A stretch of DNA of 64,000 bases, taken from assembly GCA_965275915.1 (NCBI GenBank), contig CBDHYI010000008.1, positions 434,001 through 498,000 of the forward strand. Direction: 5' to 3'. How positions within the stretch are numbered: the stretch's first letter is position 1; the number at the start of each line of letters is the position of its first letter. This document shows positions 40,167 to 49,200 of the stretch, in pieces. A model generated the notes under the pieces. It did not search any database, was not told the DNA's origin, and worked only from the letters and a program-made list of their open reading frames with translations. Both the position numbers and the translations under genes were made by a program. Source of the DNA: JBDWFY01 sp965275915 (GTDB lineage Bacteria > Pseudomonadota > Alphaproteobacteria > Rhizobiales > Stappiaceae).

Positions 40167-41137
40167 TGGTTCGCCTCCGAATAGTGTGCCATCAGCGGAA
40201 TGACCGGATTGACGGTAACCTGGCCGTCAGCAACGACGGTGGCCTGGATGCTGCGGTTGGACTGGAGATTGACGACCGTAATCAGATCGTCTTTTGCACC
40301 GGGCGAGCTGGCTTTGCCCTGCGCGGTCAGCAGCATGCCCTTGACCCTGTAGACAATGGTGACCTTTTCGCCGCGGCTGACTAGAATGGGTGGCTCAAAG
40401 TCGGTTTCCCGTAAAATGCCGCCCGATCGCAGCGTTCGTTTCGCCGCCATGCCCATCAGGCCGTCGAAGTTCTGGACGACGCGGCCGGTCAGAGCGTTGC
40501 GGGCAACCCTGGTCATTACGATATCTGATTTCGACAGGATTTCGCCGCGCCTCAGGCCGCCCGCCAGAGTCGGCACCTCAATCAGTTCTTTTGCAGCGCC
40601 GCTCAGGGTCAGAACTTTTTCCCTGAGGCCGGTCTGAATGCTCACAAGCGCTGAAAACCGGCCGGTCCGTTCCGACCAGTCCAGATGAGAAATGCTGAAT
40701 GGCTGCGTGCTGGACGGATCTGCGTGTTGTGTTTCCGGTTTTGCGAGAAAGCGGATTTCGAGGTTCCGCGAGTCCGTGACGCCGATCCTTTCGGCCAGGT
40801 GAAGAGCGACGAGGTCTTCAAGATGATTGGCGGTGATGGCAAGGCTTTGACGATGGACAACCACGTTCGTCATCTTGACCGGCGCGGGCATCTCCAAACC
40901 GGCCTGCATGGCGCGCGCGATGATGTCTTCGGACGGGACGTGACCGGTTTTGCCAAGATCCGGTGCCCGGTAAAGAGGTGTTTCTGCCGCCGCGCCGGCA
41001 TGGTCGAAAAAGTCGCCGATTGTGAGAATATCGGTTTGAACGCTGATGTGCTTCCGCAGGACCGGAGCGGATTGCGCAAAGGCGGTGCCGCAGGCGAGTG
41101 CGGCGGCCACCAGCGAAAGGACGATGGGGCGGATCAT
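40163..41137 (-). CDS. flgA: P-ring assembly chaperone FlgA
   Basis: A 324-residue periplasmic chaperone for P-ring formation, with signal peptide MIRPIVLSLVAAALACGTAFAQS. The SAF-domain C-terminal half carries LRRGEILSKSDIVMTRVARNALTGRVVQNFDGLMGMAAKRTLRSGGILRETDFEPPILVSRGEKVTIVYRVKGMLLTAQGKA. The ATG at 41137 has GGGAG upstream and falls 13 bases after the flgG stop; the longer frame start at 41185 lies inside flgG. Confidence 0.95.
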   Translation of the reverse strand: MIRPIVLSLVAAALACGTAFAQSAPVLRKHISVQTDILTIGDFFDHAGAAAETPLYRAPDLGKTGHVPSEDIIARAMQAGLEMPAPVKMTNVVVHRQSLAITANHLEDLVALHLAERIGVTDSRNLEIRFLAKPETQHADPSSTQPFSISHLDWSERTGRFSALVSIQTGLREKVLTLSGAAKELIEVPTLAGGLRRGEILSKSDIVMTRVARNALTGRVVQNFDGLMGMAAKRTLRSGGILRETDFEPPILVSRGEKVTIVYRVKGMLLTAQGKASSPGAKDDLITVVNLQSNRSIQATVVADGQVTVNPVIPLMAHYSEANQ

Positions 41138-41150
41138 GGACCGGACTCCC

Positions 41151-41936
41151 TTAGCGAAGGTTCGTGGTGGTTGCATACATTTCATCGGCGGACTGGATGA
41201 CTTTGGAGTTCATCTCGTAGGCCCGCTGAGCGGCGATCAGGTCTGAAATTTCCGAAACCGCATCGACATTGGCCATTTCAAGATAGCTCTGGAGAAGATC
41301 GCCATAGCCTTCCTGTCCCGGGTTGCCGACCTGAGGTGCGCCGCTTGAGTTCGTTTCAAGCAGGAGGTTGTCGCCGATGGCTTCCAGACCGGCTTTGTTG
41401 GTGAACCGGGCGAGCCGGATCTGGCCAAGTTCGGTCGCGGTGTTGTCGTTGCCGACGATCGCCTGCACCGAACCGTTGGCGCTGATGGTGATGTCCTTGG
41501 CACCGTCGGGAATATTGATCCCCGGCGAGACTGTATAGCCGTCAACGGTCACCAGTTCGCCATCCGGGCTCCGTTCGAAGGAACCATCCCGGGTAAACGC
41601 CGTTCGCCCGTCGGGAAGCTCGATCTGAAAAAAACCTTCGCCGCGAATGGCGATATCCAATGTCTTCTCCGTCTGCTCGACATTGCCCTGGGACATGATG
41701 CGCGCCGTCGAAGCGGTTCTGACACCCGAGCCCACCTGCACACCCACCGGAACAATCGTGCCTGAATCCGAGGTTTCGGTGCCGACCCGGCGCAGATCCT
41801 GATAGAGCAGGTCCTGGAAATCTGCGCGTTGCCGCTTGAAGCCGGTCGTTCGCATGTTGGCGATGTTGTTCGAAATGACTTCGACGTTCAGTTCCTGCGC
41901 TTTCATGCCGGTCGCAGCGATATGAAGTGCTTTCAT
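41151..41936 (-). CDS. flgG: distal rod protein FlgG
   Basis: A 261-residue rod subunit (MKALHIAATGMKAQELNVEVISNNIANMRTTGFKRQRADFQDLLYQDLRRVG; QSYLEMANVDAVSEISDLIAAQRAYEMNSKVIQSADEMYATTTNLR), the standard FlgG length. It is exported by the flagellar apparatus and forms the distal rod. It is the second gene of the flgF operon, 30 bases after flgF. Confidence 0.97.
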   Translation of the reverse strand: MKALHIAATGMKAQELNVEVISNNIANMRTTGFKRQRADFQDLLYQDLRRVGTETSDSGTIVPVGVQVGSGVRTASTARIMSQGNVEQTEKTLDIAIRGEGFFQIELPDGRTAFTRDGSFERSPDGELVTVDGYTVSPGINIPDGAKDITISANGSVQAIVGNDNTATELGQIRLARFTNKAGLEAIGDNLLLETNSSGAPQVGNPGQEGYGDLLQSYLEMANVDAVSEISDLIAAQRAYEMNSKVIQSADEMYATTTNLR

Positions 41937-41966
41937 TGTGGCGTCTCCTTTGACGTCGGTGCTGCG

Positions 41967-42704
41967 TTAGTTGTTCAGCGTGCCCAGTTGTCGGATTGCG
42001 GATTCACGAAGGTCCTGATTTTCCTTCATCATCGACGCCACGGACGTATAGCTGCGGGTGACGGCAATCATGCGGGTCATTTCTTCAACGCCGCTGACAT
42101 TCGAATTTTCCAGAGCGCCCTGAACGACTTCAGCAGCGGCAGCGGGGCGGGCGTCGTCACCCGTGAACCGGTTGCCGGCCACGTGGCGCAGGATGTTGTC
42201 GTCTTCGAATTCGACAATGCGCAGGCGGCCCCGGTTACCGTTCTGCGTTGAAATCGTGCCGTCCGGGGCAATTGTGATGTTCACGTCGGTGTCTGAGAAG
42301 ACGATGGGGCCGCGTTCACCCAGAACCGTTTGTCCATCGTTCGTTGTCAGCCTCCCGGTCTCATCGATTTCGAAAGAGCCGTCGCGGGTATAGAGCTCGC
42401 CGTTTTCTGTCTCGACGACGAACCAGCCGCTCCCCTGGATGGCGACATCCAACGGATTTTCCGTCAGGCTGATGGCACCTTCGGTCAGGTCGAAATGGGA
42501 ATTGATGTCCTGGACATAGGAAACGGTGCGGTCGCGGAACCCGAAATCGGACGCTTCCGCAACCGGCATGATGTATTCCTGGAATTGAAGGCTTTGGCCT
42601 TTGAATCCTGTTGTATTGAGATTGGCGATATTGTTGGCGACGATGTCCATCTGACGACGCAAAGTCATCTGACGGGACAGCCCAACAAGCTCCGCATTTT
42701 CCAT
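41967..42704 (-). CDS. flgF: proximal rod protein FlgF
   Basis: A 245-residue rod subunit: NAELVGLSRQMTLRRQMDIVANNIANLNTTGFKGQSLQFQEYIMP at the N-terminus and ENSNVSGVEEMTRMIAVTRSYTSVASMMKENQDLRESAIRQLG at the C-terminus. The start MENAELVGLS at 42704 has GAGG upstream. It is the first gene of the operon; a sigma-54 promoter is 69-84 bases upstream. Confidence 0.96.
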   Translation of the reverse strand: MENAELVGLSRQMTLRRQMDIVANNIANLNTTGFKGQSLQFQEYIMPVAEASDFGFRDRTVSYVQDINSHFDLTEGAISLTENPLDVAIQGSGWFVVETENGELYTRDGSFEIDETGRLTTNDGQTVLGERGPIVFSDTDVNITIAPDGTISTQNGNRGRLRIVEFEDDNILRHVAGNRFTGDDARPAAAAEVVQGALENSNVSGVEEMTRMIAVTRSYTSVASMMKENQDLRESAIRQLGTLNN

Positions 42705-42772
42705 CGTTAATAACCTCGTGCTCCCCAGCGAGCGCTCCATGCCTCCCCAGGCGTGGCGCTCGTTAACCGTGT

Positions 42773-42788
42773 TGCACGGAGCGTGCCA
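42773..42788 (-). promoter_or_regulatory. sigma-54 promoter of the flgF operon
   Basis: On the minus strand TGGCACGCTCCGTGCA matches TGGCACG-N4-TTGCA with one change; GG and GC are ten bases apart. It lies in the divergent region with fliL. Confidence 0.88.
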
Positions 42789-42972
42789 GTTTTTAAGTCA
42801 TTGAAAAATATGATTAAAAAATTTCCTTCAATACCGGGAACGGGAAAATTGTGCAGACAAAAATTACCGTGTGGGAAAGAATTGCCGACCGGGAAATTAA
42901 GGAATTGGAAACCATTCATTAACCATTAACGTTTTAGAAATAACTAAGGCGAAATGGTTGGGGAGCCGCTTA

Positions 42973-43497
42973 ATGGTCGCTGATGCCGATGCACCGGATG
43001 CAGAGGAGCTGAATGAGGCGCCTGCGTCTTCATCCGGTAAGAAGAAAAAGCTGATTATGTTGATTGGCGGGGGCGTGCTCCTGCTGGCCGTCGGCCTTGG
43101 TGCCGGCATTTATTTTCTCGGTTTTACCGGAAGCAGTCCACGCGAGCAGGCACTCGAACAGCGGGCGATCGAAGAAAACCGTCCACCGCCAAAAGAGGCG
43201 ATTTTCTACGACCTCCCGGAGATACTGGTCAATCTCTCCACAGGCGGACAGGCGACCTACCTGAAAGTGCGCGTCTCGCTTGAAGTCTCCGACAAAAAGG
43301 CAATCGAACTGATTGAACCGGTTCTGCCCAGGGTGCTTGATGCCTTCCAGATTTATCTGCGCGAGTTGCGTCCATCCGATCTGGAGGGGTCGGCCGGCCT
43401 GTTCAGGTTGAAAGAAGAGTTGCTGCGCCGGATCAATCAGGCGGTCTTTCCGGCTCAGGTCGATGGTGTGTTGTTCAAAGAGTTGCTGGTTCAATAG
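42973..43497 (+). CDS. fliL: flagellar basal-body membrane protein FliL
   Basis: A 174-residue single-pass protein. A short acidic cytoplasmic N-terminus, one transmembrane segment (LIMLIGGGVLLLAVGLGAGIYFLG, about 34-57), and a periplasmic domain with IFYDLPEILVNLSTGGQATYLKVRVSLEV and QVDGVLFKELLVQ. FliL surrounds stators and supports motor output. The ATG at 42973 follows GGGGAG. TTAAC half-sites upstream (42919-42932) might bind CtrA, but no full box is seen. Confidence 0.95.
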   Translation: MVADADAPDAEELNEAPASSSGKKKKLIMLIGGGVLLLAVGLGAGIYFLGFTGSSPREQALEQRAIEENRPPPKEAIFYDLPEILVNLSTGGQATYLKVRVSLEVSDKKAIELIEPVLPRVLDAFQIYLRELRPSDLEGSAGLFRLKEELLRRINQAVFPAQVDGVLFKELLVQ

Positions 43498-43504
43498 GTG
43501 AGAT

Positions 43505-44737
43505 ATGGCTGACGAGGAAGACGATCTCTCCGATGAGGATATGGCCGATGCCTGGGGCGCCGCGCTTGAGGAGCAGGGCGCCGGCGAGGAAGACGGTGAG
43601 GATCTGGCAGCCGCCTGGGGCGCTGCCCTAGAAGAGCAGGGTGTTGCTGCCGATGATGACATGGCGTCCCAATGGGCGTCCATGATCGATGACAGCGAAC
43701 CGGAACTGGAAAATGCCAGCCGCGGCGCGGACAGGGTCCTGAACCAGGAAGAGATCGACAATCTCCTGGGCTTCAGCATCGAAGATCAGATATCCGGCGA
43801 CCAGAGCGGTATCCGGGCTCTTATCAACTCGGCGATGGTGTCCTATGAACGGTTACCGATGCTGGAAATCGTCTTTGACCGGCTTGTCCGGCTAACGACG
43901 ACCTCCTTGCGCAACTTTACCTCCGACAATGTCGAGGTATCGCTGGATTCGATCACGTCGGTTCGCTTTGGCGACTATCTGAATTCCATTCCCCTGCCGG
44001 CCATTCTGGGTGTGTTCAAGGCGGAGGAGTGGGACAATTTCGGGCTTGTCACCGTCGAATCCAGCCTGATTTATTCGATCATCGATGTGCTGCTGGGCGG
44101 CGGCCGGGGCACCACGGCGGTGCGTGTGGAGGGGCGTCCCTACACGACCATCGAAAGCAACCTTGTTCGCCGTATGGTCGAGATCATCCTCCAGGATGCC
44201 GAACAGGCTTTTGCGCCGCTTTCGCCTGTTCATTTCCATCTGGAGCGCCTGGAAACCAATCCGCGCTTCGCTGCCATTTCGCGTCCTGCCAACGCCTGTA
44301 TTCTCGTCGAACTCCGGATCGATATGGAGGATCGGGGCGGCAAGGTCGAAATCATGGTGCCCTATGCAACGCTGGAGCCCATCCGGGAACTCCTGCTGCA
44401 GATGTTCATGGGCGAAAAGTTCGGACGTGATCCCATCTGGGAAGGGCATCTTGCCACCGAAATTCACTCGGCCGAAGTCGATATCGATGCGGTGCTTTAT
44501 GAAACCGAGGTGCCCTTGGGACGGATTCTCAGCCTCGATATCGGCGAAACGCTTCTGTTCGATGTCGGACCGAAAGATTCTGTTGCGATCAAATGCGGCG
44601 ATATTCATCTCACCGAAGGCACCATGGGGCGGGTGAACGAGAACATCTCGATCAACATCAATCGGAATTTGCGCAAACCAAAAATGACGATGGCTGCGTT
44701 TGAAAAAGCAATGCAGAAGGAGATGGAAACACCATGA
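43505..44737 (+). CDS. fliM: flagellar switch protein FliM with acidic repeat N-terminus
   Basis: A 410-residue C-ring protein, longer than typical FliM (about 330). An acidic N-terminus contains two copies of an (A)DAWGAALEEQG-type motif (residues about 13-50) and a related DMASQWASMID before the CheY-binding-like LNQEEIDNLLGF near residue 80. The middle (CheC-like) and C-terminal SpoA domains follow (VPLGRILSLDIGETLLFDVGPKDSVAIKCGDIHLTEGTMGRVNENISINI). It begins 7 bases after fliL and overlaps the next gene by four bases. Confidence 0.96.
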   Translation: MADEEDDLSDEDMADAWGAALEEQGAGEEDGEDLAAAWGAALEEQGVAADDDMASQWASMIDDSEPELENASRGADRVLNQEEIDNLLGFSIEDQISGDQSGIRALINSAMVSYERLPMLEIVFDRLVRLTTTSLRNFTSDNVEVSLDSITSVRFGDYLNSIPLPAILGVFKAEEWDNFGLVTVESSLIYSIIDVLLGGGRGTTAVRVEGRPYTTIESNLVRRMVEIILQDAEQAFAPLSPVHFHLERLETNPRFAAISRPANACILVELRIDMEDRGGKVEIMVPYATLEPIRELLLQMFMGEKFGRDPIWEGHLATEIHSAEVDIDAVLYETEVPLGRILSLDIGETLLFDVGPKDSVAIKCGDIHLTEGTMGRVNENISININRNLRKPKMTMAAFEKAMQKEMETP

Positions 44738-45273
44738 GCGAGTTGACTTTGGGGGTAACGATCGAAATTGTCGTGGCCATTCTGCTTGTTTTGACAATAT
44801 GTTACTGCGTTGTTCTGAACAAGCGTCTGCAGCGGTTGCGGTCCGATGAAGAGGCACTGCGCGCCACCATCGGCGAACTGATCACCGCCACTGAAATTGC
44901 CGAACGAGCGATTATTGCCTTGAAGAACACCGCCGGTGACGCGGATAAATCGCTGGCATCGAAACTGGCCGAAGCGGAAAGATTTTCACGGGATCTGGCC
45001 CGGCAGGTCAATTCCGGAGAAGTGGTGCTCAATCGGATCAGCCAGATCGCCGAAGCGGCTGCGGCAAACCGTTCCGTTGCCGAAAAAGAGCCGGTCGAGC
45101 CGGACCCTGTCGAGGTCGAGGAGGCCGCGGCCGGGGAAAACACGCCTGAACCGGAATATGTGGAGCCGGCTGCACAGAAGGCCAACAGCGCGCGCGATCT
45201 CAGCAAAGCAGCGGCTGAAGCGGCGGCGCGGCTTGGAGAAATGCGCAACAGGACGACGGAGTGGGCCGCTTGA
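44734..45273 (+). CDS. DUF6468-type membrane protein of the fliLM cluster
   Basis: A 179-residue protein: N-terminal transmembrane segment (IEIVVAILLVLTICYCVVLNKRL, residues about 10-32), a coiled-coil region (LRSDEEALRATIGELITATEIAERAIIALKNTAGDADKSLASKLAEAERFSRDL) and an acidic Pro/Glu-rich tail. It is coupled to fliM (ATGA) and to the MotE-like gene (13-base overlap). This family sits next to fliM in many alphaproteobacteria and is probably motor-associated; its biochemical role is unknown. Confidence 0.75.
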   Translation: MSELTLGVTIEIVVAILLVLTICYCVVLNKRLQRLRSDEEALRATIGELITATEIAERAIIALKNTAGDADKSLASKLAEAERFSRDLARQVNSGEVVLNRISQIAEAAAANRSVAEKEPVEPDPVEVEEAAAGENTPEPEYVEPAAQKANSARDLSKAAAEAAARLGEMRNRTTEWAA

Positions 45274-46055
45274 ACCTGCGTCTTCTTCCAATCGTTTTGC
45301 TTGCTGCGGGCGGGTTGCTGGCCTTGAAGTCCATCAGCCTGACGAACGGCGGCAATCAGTCGTTCGAGGCTGTCTCCTCTGCCGCCGCGCAACAGACATT
45401 GGTTGAAAATGACGCTCAGAATACGGATGCATCGGGTCAGGCGCGTGAGAGTATTCTCGCTGAGGTGCCGTCCGCATCCGATGATATGGCCATGAAAAGG
45501 GATGTGGCTGAAAACGGTACGGAAAATGGTGCCTCGCCAACGCCGGTACCCGCTGAAATGATGGCTGAAGAGGCTGTGGTCGCGGAGCAGGAAGATGTCA
45601 TGTCCATGACCCCGTCGCAGCGGCGGGTGCTTCAGAGCCTCGCCAATCGACGCGCCGAGTTAACGGAAAGGGAAGCGCAGTATCAGTTGCGCGAAAAGCT
45701 GCTCTCCGCCACGGAAAAACGGCTCAAGGATCGTATGAACGAACTTGAAACACTGAAAAACAGCATCGGTACGGCTGTTGAGGAAAAGGACGAAGCCGAA
45801 GACAAACGCCTGGCCGGTGTCGTCAAGATGTATGAAACGATGAAAGCCAAGGAGGCGGCACGGATATTCGATCGCCTTGACATGCCGATCCTGGTGATGG
45901 TCGTGAAACAGATGAACCCCAGGAAAATGGCCGGAATTCTTGGGAAAATGTCGCCCGAAGCCGCGCAGCGGCTGACCGTTGCCCTGACAACGGGCGATCT
46001 TGCGGAGCCGAAAAACAACGGATCCGTCATGCTGCCTAAGATTCAGGGAAACTAG
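45261..46055 (+). CDS. MotE-like protein (MgtE-N domain)
   Basis: A 264-residue protein with an N-terminal hydrophobic anchor (LLPIVLLAAGGLLALKSISL), a long variable and then coiled-coil region (ERREALANR-like, ELTEREAQYQLREKLLSATEKRLKDRMNELETLKNSIG), and a C-terminal MgtE-N-type domain (MYETMKAKEAARIFDRLDMPILVMVVKQMNPRKMAGILGKMSPEAAQRLTVAL). MotE in rhizobia is a periplasmic chaperone of the motor protein MotC, and similar proteins accompany fliM clusters. The membrane topology suggests a periplasmic C-terminus. Confidence 0.8.
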   Translation: MGRLNLRLLPIVLLAAGGLLALKSISLTNGGNQSFEAVSSAAAQQTLVENDAQNTDASGQARESILAEVPSASDDMAMKRDVAENGTENGASPTPVPAEMMAEEAVVAEQEDVMSMTPSQRRVLQSLANRRAELTEREAQYQLREKLLSATEKRLKDRMNELETLKNSIGTAVEEKDEAEDKRLAGVVKMYETMKAKEAARIFDRLDMPILVMVVKQMNPRKMAGILGKMSPEAAQRLTVALTTGDLAEPKNNGSVMLPKIQGN

Positions 46056-46270
46056 GGTGTGGATCCTCTGCGACAGACGGTTGCGTGGGACGAAATCGAT
46101 GCACAGGTTTGCGGAGCATTTTATATGTAGCCGTAACAAGCCGTTAAGGCGGAGCACTTACTATCTGATTTGAATAAGTGCATCTGAGGCGGCTTTTATT
46201 CCGATCTGAGTTTTGAGCGTCAAAAACCTCTTCAGATTCAAATGGTTGATGCATAGTTTGTTGTTCAGGT

Positions 46271-49200
46271 ATGATGAACGGCAGACCATGCCGGAAGTGC
46301 GGATCGGCGGCAACGGTGACGGGTTCGAGCAAAATTGGACGGTTTATCCACGCTTTGAAGAGCGCTGGATCGATACAACGTCGCTCGACGGTATGCTCTT
46401 GTCTGCTGCTGCTTTTGGTCTTTCTTTTCGGACCCGGCGTAGCCCGGGCGGCGGGCTTGGTTGCTGATGTGGCCGCCAGCGAGCAGCAAGGTTACGGTCG
46501 TGTCGTCATAACCTTCAAAGACAGGAATCTTCTGCCCGCCTATGATGCCCGTGTCTCCTCGGGCGTTTTGAAAATTTCATTTGAGGCGCCGGTTCGCCTG
46601 AGTGTGGCTGCGGTGCCGAACGCGCTTCCCAATTTCCTGACTGTTGCCCGGCATGATCCGGACGGCACGGCCATCCGCTTTGCCTTGTCCAAGGAGGTCA
46701 AGGTGAACACGATGGAGGCGGGTGAGAAGCTCTTTATCGATATTCTGCCGGCAAACTGGCAGGGCATGCCTCCCAGTTTGCCGGACGACGTTGTGCGCGC
46801 CCTTGCCCGTCGTGCCGAAGAGGCTCTGCGGAAAGCCAGGGCCTTTGAGCAGGCGCAGCTTGAGGATCTCGAAGGACCGGAAGTCAGTCTCCGCGTTGGC
46901 AGTCATCCCACGTTTACCCGCATGGTTTTCGACTGGAATGTGGAATTCGATACTCGGTTTGCACGCGAAGAAGACGTTGTCCGCTTGTCATTCAACCATC
47001 CGGTGGAGCTCAACCTCGACGACTTCAAAGCGCGTTTGCCTGAAGGCGTGAACGATGCCGCCGCTTATGAGGAAAACGGCCGGCTGAAGTTCCTGATGCG
47101 CATTCAACCGAATTTGAATGTCAGGGCTTTCAGGGAAGACAATACCTATGTGATGGATTTGTCCATGCCGGGGCAGAAAAAACGCGCGCCCGAACAGGAG
47201 ACGATTGTCAGGGCTCTGGGTGGCGCCAAGTCCGCCAAACGGACCGGCGTTATCGACGCTCCGGGCAGAGTAACGCGCGAAAAACCGCCTGCAGACGCGC
47301 CCGCTGCGATTTCCGTCATGCCCGAGCCGGTATCGGTCAAACCCCCGATCCGCATCGGTGCCGTCGCGCCGGACATTGCAAAGCCAAAGACGCCGCATGA
47401 TGCGAACAAAGCGCCAAGTGGGGAGCCGGTGGGAGAAACCGTCGGCAATGCGACACTCTCTGCACGGGCGCCGGAGCGCGAAAAAACGAAAACCGGCGTC
47501 CAACCGCTGAACCCGGAATTGGCATCTGACGGTCAGGGGCAGGACACAAGACGTTTTGTCCCGACAGCCGCCCGAAAAATCGGTGATACGATCCGGGTCG
47601 AATTCCCGTTTCTGACACCGGTCGCTGCCGCCGTCTTCAAGCGGGCGAACTCCCTGTGGCTGGTGTTTGATACCGATGCGCCCATTGACCTGAGGTCGAT
47701 GCGGGCCGCACTCAAAGAAACGGCCGACAATGTGCAACATCGGACTTACGGGTCGTGGCAACTTATCCGCATCGATCTGAGCGCCAATGTTCTGACAACC
47801 CTTGGGGCCGATGGCAGCAAATGGATCGTCTCGATCGGAGATATGATCCTGGAGCCGTCCAAACCCCTGGCGATTGACCGCAACGTTCGCAATGACGGCA
47901 GCACCGTATTGCGCATTCCTTTCGGTGAAGCCAGCGCCATTCATCAGATCGACGATCGGCGTGTGGGCGATAAGATCGTCGTCGTCACCGGTTTTGCGCC
48001 CGCTCGCGGACTTCTGAAACCGCAGCGGTTCGCCGAAGTCCGGAGTTTTGTGTCTTCCCAGGGAATTGCGGTTACGCCGCTGACGGATGACTTGCGCATT
48101 TACTCTCTGGGCGATGACATCATCATTGAGCGGGAAGGCGGGTTGGCGCTTTCAAACAACGCGTCTATCGGCGCTCCCGAGGAGCGGATTTACGATCCGA
48201 GCGCACCGGATTTCGTCGAAATGACGGAAATCCTCACCGGCGACCAGTTCGACTATCGGCTCCAATTGGACGAATTGATGCGGGAACTTGCAATGGCGCC
48301 GCCGGAGGGGCGGAAAAGAGCGAGAACCGCGCTTGCCCGTTTCTATCTTGCAAATCGCATGTCGGCCGAGGCGATAGCGGTTCTCAGAAATCTGGCGGAA
48401 AAGTCGCCGGAAGTGATAGGGGATGCGACCTACAATATCATGATGGGTGCGTCTCAGGTTCTCGCCGGACGTCCGCAGGAGGGGCTTAAGCACCTGCTGG
48501 ATTCCGAACTGGAGGATAGTGCTGACGCAGCCGTCTGGCGCACGATTGCCGAAGTTGATATCGGAGACTGGCGGCAGGCGCGACAGTCGCTGCCACGGGC
48601 CCGGGCCGTTATCGGGAACTATCCCCGCGATCTGCAGACGGAATTCAACCTTGCGGCGGCAAAGGTTATGGTTGTGGTCAACGATTTCGGAACGGCGACC
48701 GAATTGCTGTCGGAAATCGATCCGGCCGAGGTCAGCGACATTCAGGCCAGCAAGTATGACCTCTTGAGAGGGCAGTTGGCGGATTCCTCGGGACGGTCGG
48801 AGGAAGCTTTGGCGGTGTTTGATTTCGTTGCAGCAAGCGATGACCGCCCGCGGGCGGCCGAGGCCCGCTATCGGGCATTGCGCATTCGCTACCGGGACGG
48901 ATTAATCAATGCCGAGGACCTGACGAAGGAACTGGAGGGGCTGACGACCTCCTGGCGCGGCGACGAGATCGAACTGAGGGCATTGCGCTTTCTGGCCCAC
49001 GTCAATACCGATCAGGGAGACTATCGCAAAGCATTTGAAGCGATGAAGTCGGCGGTGGAAGCCAATCCCGATGCGGAGACGACCCGGCTGATCCAGGAAG
49101 AGATGAACAGTACCTTTGCTTCGCTGTTCCTGGAAGGAAAGGCGGACGAGTTGTCGCCGGTCGAAGCGCTGGCCCTGTTTTATGACTATCGCATTCTGAC

